Shown here piece by piece: positions 51,601 through 58,806 of a DNA stretch of 64,000 bases; the stretch's first letter is position 1; each line of letters starts with the position of its first letter. This DNA is from Candidatus Zixiibacteriota bacterium (GTDB taxonomy: Bacteria; Zixibacteria; MSB-5A5; JAABVY01). The notes below the pieces were generated by a model. The model saw only the letters and a list, made by a program, of their open reading frames with translations. It did not search any database and had not been told where the DNA came from. Location: positions 1-64,000 of the forward strand of contig DSEQ01000029.1 of the NCBI GenBank assembly GCA_011056555.1, in the 5' to 3' direction. Both the position numbers and the translations under genes were made by a program.

Positions 51601-52665
51601 CTAAAATTGAATATCGTTTCCACTGCCCGTGTTACGCAGCCTTTTGAGCTCCAGGGTCCATGCGGTGATTTCATAAGTGCCGGCCGCTTCCACATCAGCA
51701 CGGTCCCCGTACGGCAGCATGGCCATGTATCCGGGTACAGTCGAATTGGTGGACCAGTCTGAATTCTCAAACGGAATCGCGAAACGGAACCAGAAAGGAT
51801 AATTACCATTCGCATTGGGATCGTCATAATACATCCATTCCGGCAGGCCCGCGAGTTCATTGCGCATAAAAGCTGCTCCGCCGGCATCGGCAGTATAACC
51901 CGAGAGCACATTGCCGCTGAATTGCAGACTACCATCGTCCGCATATCCAACCAGATCTGTCAGGCAGGCTCTCCAGTCCCAGGCGTCGATTGTCATATCC
52001 GTTCCCAGAACGGCTTCCTCACAACCGAGCAGGCAGTCTGCGCCGCTGGGAATATAATTGGGATCGGTCAAAAACATGAGCCAGACCCGATCCTCGGAAC
52101 CGCCAATGAGTGGATCGAATGTGCCGACCCCCTGATTTATCCATTCTTCCAGTTTTCGATTTTCAGATTGGGTGAAATCCCCGATGGTTTCTTCAGTCCA
52201 TCTCAGGAAGAAGTAAACATAACGAGCATCATAAACGCATCTCATAGATACTTCGACGATTCCATTATCATCTCCTATTGTCCCGGTCAGCGGAATATCG
52301 CTTTCGAACAGGTCTTCACCGACGCCCCATTCGTCAATATCACCATCGGTGCCGTCGATTATCGGAGATTGATCTACAAAAGCTCCCACGATCAGGTCCC
52401 CGGATGGAGTCTGCGAAGTATCAAAAGTGATTCGAACGAAATCCTGGCTGCGATAATTGAGCACGGTTCCGTCAAACTGGTTGAATACAGCTACTGAAAC
52501 ATACATATCAGGCGGCGGGGCAATAGTGAGATCCTCGCCCGGCTCACCGGGTTCACCCGGCTCACCCTCGGGTCCCTGCGGTCCCTGATCGCCTTCACAA
52601 GCAAAGGAAAATGTCAGCGCCAAAACAGACATTAAGATTATTCCCAGGCGCAACAATTTAAACAT
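51601..52665 (-). CDS. Lipoprotein with collagen-like tract and haem-domain paralogue
   Basis: 354 residues. Nearest relative is the gene at 50494, 9 nt downstream on the same strand. It has the same lipobox (FSFACE), a longer collagen-like run (GPQGPEGEPGEPGEPGED) and the same EB_dh-like sandwich (QSPIIDGTDGDIDEWG, DARYVYFFLRWTEE, EDRVWLMFL, DAWDWRACLTD, GYMAMLPYG). Where the paralogue has CLTGCH this protein has CLLGCE, so the His that would ligate haem c is lost. It may bind only haem b, or form a partner. Periplasmic or outer-membrane-facing. The first gene of the pair's transcript. Confidence 0.75.
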   Translation of the reverse strand: MFKLLRLGIILMSVLALTFSFACEGDQGPQGPEGEPGEPGEPGEDLTIAPPPDMYVSVAVFNQFDGTVLNYRSQDFVRITFDTSQTPSGDLIVGAFVDQSPIIDGTDGDIDEWGVGEDLFESDIPLTGTIGDDNGIVEVSMRCVYDARYVYFFLRWTEETIGDFTQSENRKLEEWINQGVGTFDPLIGGSEDRVWLMFLTDPNYIPSGADCLLGCEEAVLGTDMTIDAWDWRACLTDLVGYADDGSLQFSGNVLSGYTADAGGAAFMRNELAGLPEWMYYDDPNANGNYPFWFRFAIPFENSDWSTNSTVPGYMAMLPYGDRADVEAAGTYEITAWTLELKRLRNTGSGNDIQF

Positions 52666-52879
52666 GTCTTAACCTCCCGTAGAGAATCGTAAATAATTTC
52701 GTGGTAATTGATTGTACAAGATAATTTTCCTCCCAATCAAAGAATTGATTATAGAACAATCTGACCCAAAAAGCAAGGGAATTTTTGTTTTACCGACGAT
52801 TTTGACCGGCCTTCGTTCAGTTTCAAAAAATTAAAAATATGAGCAGCTCCATATTCGACAATAAACCGTGTTAAAATGC

Positions 52880-53674
52880 CTACTTGCGGTCAGGATAGAC
52901 GTTTTTGATCCGCTCTACCAGAAATGTTCTTTTGGATTTACGGCTCTGGCAAAAGGCCTCAATATACAGTTTGCCGTGGCTGTCAAAAGCCGAAAGCGGC
53001 AGGATTTTGCGGCGGGATGTGACATTGCCGCGGTTCATATATTCAATTTCGATTTCTATCCCTTTTTCCAGAGCCTCCTGCAGCCAGTCAGGGAGGCTTT
53101 CAAACAGCTTCTCCGGTTCGATCATATATCTCCCGGCCATCTGTTCCAGACTGCTGTAATTCTTCTCCAATCCGAGTGCCAGGAGATGCTTGAAGAGCTG
53201 GTATGTGGCGAGGCAGTCGCTCATGGCCCTGTGACGATTTTCGACCTCAATTTCGAACTGCCCGACCAGGGATGAAAGGCCATATGAGGGCGAACTTATC
53301 AGACCCCTGGCAATATCGCGAGTATCCAGCATACGGGGATCGGGGTATTCGATCCCGGCCAGGCGGAACTCATTCTTTAGAAAACCATTGTCAAATAATA
53401 CGTTATGGCCCACCAGAATACGTCTGTCGATCAACTCCAAAACTTTATCGGCCAGTTGCGGGAAAAGCGGCGCCGATAGAAGCTCGGCATCCCCAATTTG
53501 GTTGACCTCAAAAGCGGCGGCCGAGATCTCGCGCAGAGGATTTACCAGGCTTTCAAAGCTCTCGATTATCTCCAGAGTCTCGTCGACCGCCAGAAGCCCG
53601 ATCTCGCAAATCCTGTCCCCGTATGAGGTAAAAAGCCCGGTTGTCTCGGTGTCGATAAAACAAAACTGCATCAT
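52880..53674 (-). CDS. DEDDh exonuclease with WYL-like C-terminal domain
   Basis: ATG 53674 is preferred (the frame extends to 53713, but MMQFCFIDTETTG is the canonical start); 264 residues. Exonuclease motifs: ExoI FIDTETTGLF, ExoII NVLFDNGFLKNEF (with VGHNVLFDN), ExoIIIepsilon HRAMSDCLATYQL with the DEDDh His. The C-terminal 80 residues (IEYMNRGNVTSRRKILPLSA, YIEAFCQSRKSKRTFLVERI) look like a WYL domain, which senses nucleic-acid or nucleotide ligands. Role may be DNA proof-reading-like or regulatory RNA/DNA trimming under ligand control. Alone on its strand between repeats-free gaps. Confidence 0.7.
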   Translation of the reverse strand: MMQFCFIDTETTGLFTSYGDRICEIGLLAVDETLEIIESFESLVNPLREISAAAFEVNQIGDAELLSAPLFPQLADKVLELIDRRILVGHNVLFDNGFLKNEFRLAGIEYPDPRMLDTRDIARGLISSPSYGLSSLVGQFEIEVENRHRAMSDCLATYQLFKHLLALGLEKNYSSLEQMAGRYMIEPEKLFESLPDWLQEALEKGIEIEIEYMNRGNVTSRRKILPLSAFDSHGKLYIEAFCQSRKSKRTFLVERIKNVYPDRK

Positions 53675-53770
53675 ATCTCTATATAAAGCCAATGCATCTG
53701 CTTTTACCAGCAAAAAATGGTGATTTTTGGCGGATCAGCAAAGCCGGATATTAATTCCGAAAAGCCGATT

Positions 53771-54019
53771 TTATTTTCTATTTCGCGGGGTGAAATTCTT
53801 CAGGAAATTCTCGTCGTCGGGTGCGAAACGCATATTTAATGCTTTAAGGCCGCGATGTCCTTTCTGGAGATCAAAGACCACTTTGGAACCGATATTTATG
53901 TCACGGAATTTGATGTACCTTAGCCAGCGCTGGTGAAAAAATACCTCTTTTTTATCTTCGGTCTGTATGAAGCCGTATCCGTGGCCCTTTTCGAGCTTTG
54001 TTACCGTTCCGAATTCCAT
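53771..54019 (-). CDS. Cold-shock domain protein
   Basis: 82 residues, one cold-shock domain: GTVTKLEKGHGYGFI (RNP1 region) and KEVFFHQRWL (RNP2-like). The following loop (RYIKFRDINIGSKVVFDLQ) and a basic tail after residue 60 are specific to this protein. Binds single-stranded nucleic acid and acts as RNA chaperone. Single gene; the 295-nt gap to the next gene (54020-54314) shows no other feature. Confidence 0.85.
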   Translation of the reverse strand: MEFGTVTKLEKGHGYGFIQTEDKKEVFFHQRWLRYIKFRDINIGSKVVFDLQKGHRGLKALNMRFAPDDENFLKNFTPRNRK

Positions 54020-54314
54020 AAATGCTCAAAACTCCATAATCTACGCCCCCATGACCAGAAAAACTTAAGTGTATCTTGATATAATGCAAACGGTTTTTTA
54101 AAAATAAGATTATTCCGGGACTAATCTCAGGAGACCATTTTTCTGCCCTGGTTTCCGTGGCAGTTACCTCAATATTGTTAATTCCGGCGCTGACTTTCAG
54201 CAGATGTGTCTCTATTTGACCGCTGGATTCTGAGAAAACCTGTAAAAACAGTGAAATTACGATATCAGCAATAGAATCCCAGAGACCGAAATTTTCGGTT
54301 AACTTCTTTACCCC

Positions 54315-54758
54315 TCAAAGAAGTTTAAATGCAAAGATTTTCCAGCCCTCATCGGTCCTCTTCAAACCCATCTTATTATAAAACTGTCTTCTTTCTTCCC
54401 GGTCAATGAAGGAGACCTCGACATAAGCGGTGTCGCCCAGAACCTCTGATTCTCCCACGATTATCTGTTTCTGGGTCCAGAGACGGCGCACCCTGCCGTT
54501 CGGCTCGAACAACTCTCTGAACTGCTCGATGTTCTCGGAAACTGACAGGGAATCATTATAAGTATAAACATTCTCGGCATTTTCACGCACCAGCTCATTC
54601 AGTATGAGATAGTTGTCCAGTTCAATAGTGCCCTCTGAACGCAGTTCCTTAACAAAATCCAGAACCGTGGATCGCGCCCTGGCCTCAGGTTCTTTTTCGC
54701 AGGCTGCAATTGCTAATGCGAGAATTGCCGCCGCAATTATTAAAAGTGCTCTTTTCAT
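54315..54758 (-). CDS. Lipoprotein with DUF4878-like (SnoaL-type) domain
   Basis: 147 residues. Lipobox (ALAIAACEK) predicts a lipoprotein. The mature part (EARARSTVLDFVKELRSEGTIEL, LDNYLILNELV, ERRQFYNKMGLKRTDEGWKIFAFK) is a single cone-shaped NTF2-like domain, as in DUF4878 lipoproteins. Function unknown. It is 18 nt downstream of the porV-like gene on the same strand, so probably in its operon. Confidence 0.7.
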   Translation of the reverse strand: MKRALLIIAAAILALAIAACEKEPEARARSTVLDFVKELRSEGTIELDNYLILNELVRENAENVYTYNDSLSVSENIEQFRELFEPNGRVRRLWTQKQIIVGESEVLGDTAYVEVSFIDREERRQFYNKMGLKRTDEGWKIFAFKLL

Positions 54759-54776
54759 ACTCCCCCTCAGATTTTT

Positions 54777-55724
54777 CTACCACCTTCTTGCAATATATAT
54801 CCTGTGCGAATTGCCCAGATCTGCAAACGGCACATAGGCGTAGTCGAATGTCAGTTTACTGACATTGATACCCAGGCCGAATGACAGCCCGGCCAGGCTT
54901 TCACTATCTCCGCCGGTCTTGTAGTCAGAGCCGACCGTATTGTAGCCCAAACGCAGCCGGATGGCCTCGATTCCCACGTATTCCACGCCGCCGCCTATAA
55001 AGAAATCGTTATCCGAGAATTTTCCGACGTCGGCCACGATGTTAAGGGGAGCCCCATGCATTTGATGTGCAACTCCGAGCTTGAACATGATCGGCAGTGG
55101 ATCCTTGTGCTCTTCCGACAACCCGGAAAGCTGAAATCCCAGATTTGAGGCCACAGCTCCAAGGCTGGTGTATCCGTCCGGAGACTCATAAAGCAGCCCG
55201 ATATCCAGAGCCATGCCGGTGGAATGAAAAGAATCGATGCTTTCGTAGATGAACTTTCCCGCCAGCCCCAGATAAAGCTGCTCCATCAATGACTGCGAGT
55301 AGGCGGCGGTGAGTGCCAGGTCGCCCCCGCCGAAATTACCGATTACCTCACCGGCATTGTTGGTTTCCGGGGTGTCGCCAAAGCTAAGATAATTGATTGC
55401 AAAACCCAGTTTGCGGCCGTCGCCCCATGGCAGTACGGCGCTGAGATATCCGCCCTGAATATCGGCCACATAATTGTGATAACTGGTCGAGAGGGCATAA
55501 CCGGGAATACGGCTCATGCCGGCCGGATTATAGTAAATTGCCGATTCGTCATCAGCCAGGCCCACAAACGAGTTACCCAGGGAAACCGCCCGCGCCCCCA
55601 CTCCGATTTTCAGGAATGAATAGGCTGCGGTTCCGGCTTTTGAGTTTATCGCCGAAAGGTTTGCGTTTGTAAAAATCATAAGCGAAAGTGCCGCCAGGAG
55701 CGAAAGTGCAAACTTATTCTTCAT
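54777..55724 (-). CDS. PorV/PorQ-family outer-membrane beta-barrel protein
   Basis: 315 residues. Signal peptide (LLAALSLMIFTNANLSA), then the PorV/PorQ (UPF0164) signature: GTAAYSFLKIGVGARAVSLG, NSFVGLADDESAIYYNPAGMS, followed by alternating beta strands ending with an aromatic residue (RIYIARRW). In type IX secretion, PorV shuttles cargo with sorting domains to the attachment complex. This links it to the sorting-domain proteins of the left cluster. The downstream lipoprotein and the upstream lptE gene lie close on the same strand. Confidence 0.85.
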   Translation of the reverse strand: MKNKFALSLLAALSLMIFTNANLSAINSKAGTAAYSFLKIGVGARAVSLGNSFVGLADDESAIYYNPAGMSRIPGYALSTSYHNYVADIQGGYLSAVLPWGDGRKLGFAINYLSFGDTPETNNAGEVIGNFGGGDLALTAAYSQSLMEQLYLGLAGKFIYESIDSFHSTGMALDIGLLYESPDGYTSLGAVASNLGFQLSGLSEEHKDPLPIMFKLGVAHQMHGAPLNIVADVGKFSDNDFFIGGGVEYVGIEAIRLRLGYNTVGSDYKTGGDSESLAGLSFGLGINVSKLTFDYAYVPFADLGNSHRIYIARRW

Positions 55725-55762
55725 GATATTCCTCTGCTAAATTCTATTTGTAAAAAGTGTAT

Positions 55763-56245
55763 TTACCAGTTTCGAACTGTCCTGTTTACTATTATTTCGG
55801 CCAGTTTTTCCAAAGCTTCGGTTTTTCCCTCGTCCTCGGTCTCGGTCTCGGCCTCGTAGACTCCGAATGATGAAATCCGCGGTTCTTCCCAGATCACATC
55901 CCCGTTAGGCTTTACAAAACTGACATTTACAGCAACATCTACGCGATATTCCTGAACCTGATCCTGAATATTATACGTCTCGCTGGACTTTTTGTACGAT
56001 ATAACTTTGCCCGAAATAAAAGCATCCGCATCGTTTTGATCAACAACTTTAAGCGTATTATCGGCCACAATAGCCGAAGTTATCTTGGTTGTCAGCTCCT
56101 CGCCCAGGCCGTATTCAATAGTCTCATTTTCAAAAACCGGAATATAAACCGTCTCGATTCCGCCTGTGGTTGCGCCTGAGAATGAATATGGCCCGCAGGA
56201 GGCTAAGAATGATATGAGAAGAAGTGCGAGAATAATATTTTTCAC
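55763..56245 (-). CDS. lptE: LPS-assembly lipoprotein LptE-like
   Basis: 160 residues. Lipobox (FLASCGP) predicts a lipoprotein, followed by the family start YSFSG, then VYIPVFENETIEYGLGEELT, DADAFISGKVISYKK, EYRVDVAVNVSFVKPNGDVIWEE: the LptE/RlpB-like pattern. LptE plugs the LptD barrel that inserts LPS in the outer membrane. lptD is not in the window. Its TTG/ATG start abuts the hutI end by about 30 nt. Confidence 0.8.
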   Translation of the reverse strand: MKNIILALLLISFLASCGPYSFSGATTGGIETVYIPVFENETIEYGLGEELTTKITSAIVADNTLKVVDQNDADAFISGKVISYKKSSETYNIQDQVQEYRVDVAVNVSFVKPNGDVIWEEPRISSFGVYEAETETEDEGKTEALEKLAEIIVNRTVRNW

Positions 56246-56278
56246 CCGGATACCTCAATGATTATAGTGCCGCTTCCA

Positions 56279-57556
56279 CTATTTCGTTCCTTGGGAATCG
56301 TACACCACTCTTCCATTTTTTATGGTTTTTTCGACCTGATTGATAGCATAGAAATAGGGAAGCTGCTTTAAATTTGATACGTTCCAGACTACAATATCGG
56401 CTTTTTTACCGGGCTCTATCGACCCGATATTTTTTTCCTGCTTCAGGGCACAGGCGGAATTGATTGTCACGGCATTGATGATCTCATTGGTGCTCATCTT
56501 TAACTTGTTGCCTGCCAATGTCATAATCATCTGAAGCGAGACCGTGGCCGAACTTCCCGGATTGAAATCGGTGGAAAGCGCCAGCGGCACCCCGGCCTCG
56601 ATCATCCGTCTGGCAGGGGCATAATCCCGCAAATCGAGGTAAAATGATGTTCCGGGAAGCATAACCGCCATAGTCCCCGCCTCAGCCATGGCCGCGATTC
56701 CCTCCTCGGATATATAGACCAGATGATCGGCTGAAACTGCCCCCAGTTTCGCTGCAAGCTGGGCGCCTCCCAGATTCACGATCTCATCGGCATGAAATTT
56801 CAGCTCCAGACCATGCTCTTTGGCGGCCACCTGGATTCTTTCCGACTCTTCCAGCTCAAATACACCCTTTTCGCAGAAAACATCAGAAAACACGGCGAGA
56901 TTGCGCTCCGCAACCACAGGAATCATCTCATTTATAATCAGTTCCACGTAGGCGTCTTTGTCATCGCGGTATTCATCAGGAATCTCATGCGCCCCCAGAA
57001 AAGTGGGGATAAGGTCCAGGGCATGATTTTCGGAGAGCATCTGGATCACCTCCAGCTGTTTTATCTCATCCTGTGTGGTCAGGCCATACCCGGATTTCGC
57101 TTCAATTGTGGTTGTTCCATACTGGAGGAATAAATCCAGGTACTTCTTCGCATTATCATAAAGCGCATCCTTCGACGTTTCTCTCAGCGCCCTTGTGGAG
57201 TTTCTGATCCCGCCCCCCGCCTGGGCAATTTCCATATACGATTTGCCCATATTACGCATCTCGAATTCATCTTCGCGCGTTTTGGCGAAGACCGGATGGG
57301 TGTGGGGATCGATTAGACCGGGCGTTACAACCTTGTCATCAGCATCTATCACAACAGCCCGGTTGACCAGATCTATCTGCCGGTCAACATCGGCGGTCGT
57401 GCCGACCAGGATGATCTCTCCCGCCAGGCAGGCAAGAGCGCCGTTTTCAATAATCTCAAGCTGATTCATTCCAGAACCTTTAAGGGGCAGCTTGCCATCG
57501 GGAGGACGGCATGTTGCCAGCTGTCCGATATGCCTGATATAGAGATCTGCTTTCAT
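56279..57556 (-). CDS. hutI: Imidazolonepropionase
   Basis: 425 residues. Amidohydrolase metal motifs DPHTHPVFAK (first His pair), EAKSGYGLTTQDE (imidazolonepropionase signature), FHADEI (His), SADHLV (His) and ALSTDFNPGSSAT (Asp). It hydrolyses 4-imidazolone-5-propionate to N-formimino-glutamate, the third step of histidine degradation. Other hut genes are not visible here, so the pathway is partial in this window. Full length, intact. Cytoplasmic. Confidence 0.93.
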   Translation of the reverse strand: MKADLYIRHIGQLATCRPPDGKLPLKGSGMNQLEIIENGALACLAGEIILVGTTADVDRQIDLVNRAVVIDADDKVVTPGLIDPHTHPVFAKTREDEFEMRNMGKSYMEIAQAGGGIRNSTRALRETSKDALYDNAKKYLDLFLQYGTTTIEAKSGYGLTTQDEIKQLEVIQMLSENHALDLIPTFLGAHEIPDEYRDDKDAYVELIINEMIPVVAERNLAVFSDVFCEKGVFELEESERIQVAAKEHGLELKFHADEIVNLGGAQLAAKLGAVSADHLVYISEEGIAAMAEAGTMAVMLPGTSFYLDLRDYAPARRMIEAGVPLALSTDFNPGSSATVSLQMIMTLAGNKLKMSTNEIINAVTINSACALKQEKNIGSIEPGKKADIVVWNVSNLKQLPYFYAINQVEKTIKNGRVVYDSQGTK

Positions 57557-57769
57557 AGGCCCATCCTTCTTAGGCTATTTTTCTGATGGCATAATTGAAA
57601 TGCCGGGTGTAGATGCGGAAATTTAGGAAAATTAAGGCCGATTGCAACAGTTTTCTGCGGCATAATCAACCTGACGATTAAAATGTTAGAAATTCGTGAA
57701 TCCGATTTTAAAAATTAAGGGCGGCATTTCTCAGTCCGATAGAATATTTAAATAGCCAGTTGGGGCATT

Positions 57770-58141
57770 ATGAAAACTAAAACAAAAACCAAAAAGATAC
57801 TCATCGTTGACGATAACCAGTCCATGGCCCGCTGCCTGGCCGAGATGCTGGATGTCTTCGAGGCACCCTGCGAAATTGCCGCTGACGGGGACAAAGCAAT
57901 CGAGATGCTCAGGCACAATTCCTATTCGCTGGTGATAGCCGACACTAATATGCCCAGGGTATCAGGATTCAGCCTGTTAAAATATATTCGAAAGAGTCAT
58001 CCGAATCTGCAGGTAGCGATCATGTCGACCATGAATTCAGAAAATACCCAGGGTATGGTATTGAAGGACATGCCCGACTTTTATCTTCCCAAGCCATTCA
58101 AAACAGCCGACATCGAGGACCTTTTATCTCAAATAAAGTAA
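57770..58141 (+). CDS. Single-domain response regulator
   Basis: 123 residues. Receiver domain: KKILIVDDNQSM (acidic pair), SLVIADTNMPRVSG with the phospho-accepting Asp, STMNSENT (Ser/Thr switch) and YLPKPFKTADI (Lys). No output domain. Such proteins relay phosphate or act on motors or sporulation-like phosphorelays. No kinase gene adjoins it. The upstream gap (57557-57769) shows no clear promoter. A short lysine-rich head precedes the receiver. Confidence 0.9.
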   Translation: MKTKTKTKKILIVDDNQSMARCLAEMLDVFEAPCEIAADGDKAIEMLRHNSYSLVIADTNMPRVSGFSLLKYIRKSHPNLQVAIMSTMNSENTQGMVLKDMPDFYLPKPFKTADIEDLLSQIK

Positions 58142-58270
58142 ATTCCAAAAGTCTTCTCTCATTCCGCGCTTCCTGCAATTATCTGGCGAGCCCGCCGGTA
58201 GTTCCCTCTTTTCATCTTGACTTATAAAGTGCATTTCCGTAATTTTTTCGTAGAACTATTGGATATATTT

Positions 58271-58699
58271 ATGAAACAACTGCTTTCGTTGCCCATATTG
58301 CTGCTTCTCATTTTATTGTCCTGCAGCGATTCGGATAATCTTGATGTGGTACTGGTTGATAATCCTTCCAGCGAGGCGGGAGAATATACGATAATCTGGG
58401 ATCAGCATTTTGAAAACGGTGCCCCGGTACCCGAAGGTGTTTATCGCCTGGACATGGACACAGATAATTTCCAGGCCAGCCTCTATTTCGAGATAGCCGC
58501 ATTCGACACTTTCGGGCCTTTTGCAAAAACTGTTGCTCCTGGTAACAGCCTGAAACCCATCCCCGATAGTTACGGCCTGCGGATCAGCAAACAGGTCTTC
58601 AATCCCGGCGAAACGGTTGAGATCGGGTATGATCTGCCCCAGACCGACAGGATCAGGCTGACTGTTAGCTGGATTAACCTGGATATTTCACCCCTCTGA
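58271..58699 (+). CDS. Lipoprotein with FlgD/sorting-like Ig segment
   Basis: ATG 58271 starts a clean lipoprotein signal (MKQLLSLPILLLLILLSCSD); the frame open from 58217 would add 18 residues. 142 residues. SEAGEYTIIWDQHFENGAPVPEGVYRL matches the second half of the FlgD-Ig/sorting domain (SGxYxYxL region), but the fold continues with a second Ig-like segment. Function unknown; membrane-anchored. Not closely linked to the response regulator. Confidence 0.6.
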   Translation: MKQLLSLPILLLLILLSCSDSDNLDVVLVDNPSSEAGEYTIIWDQHFENGAPVPEGVYRLDMDTDNFQASLYFEIAAFDTFGPFAKTVAPGNSLKPIPDSYGLRISKQVFNPGETVEIGYDLPQTDRIRLTVSWINLDISPL

Positions 58700-58733
58700 T
58701 TTTGTTGATTCGGCTTTTAACTTTTAAGCAATA

Positions 58734-58761
58734 AAGGGTATGGATTCGAATCCATACCCTT
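58734..58761. terminator. Bidirectional hairpin terminator
   Basis: AAGGGTATGGAT (58734-58745), loop TCGA, ATCCATACCCTT (58750-58761): a perfect 12-bp stem between convergent genes (58699 on the plus, 58807 on the minus strand). T-rich bases follow on the plus strand. Confidence 0.8.
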
Positions 58762-58806
58762 CTTGCTGTCAACGTGATTGTCGAATTTATCTTTTCTGTA
58801 AAGATA

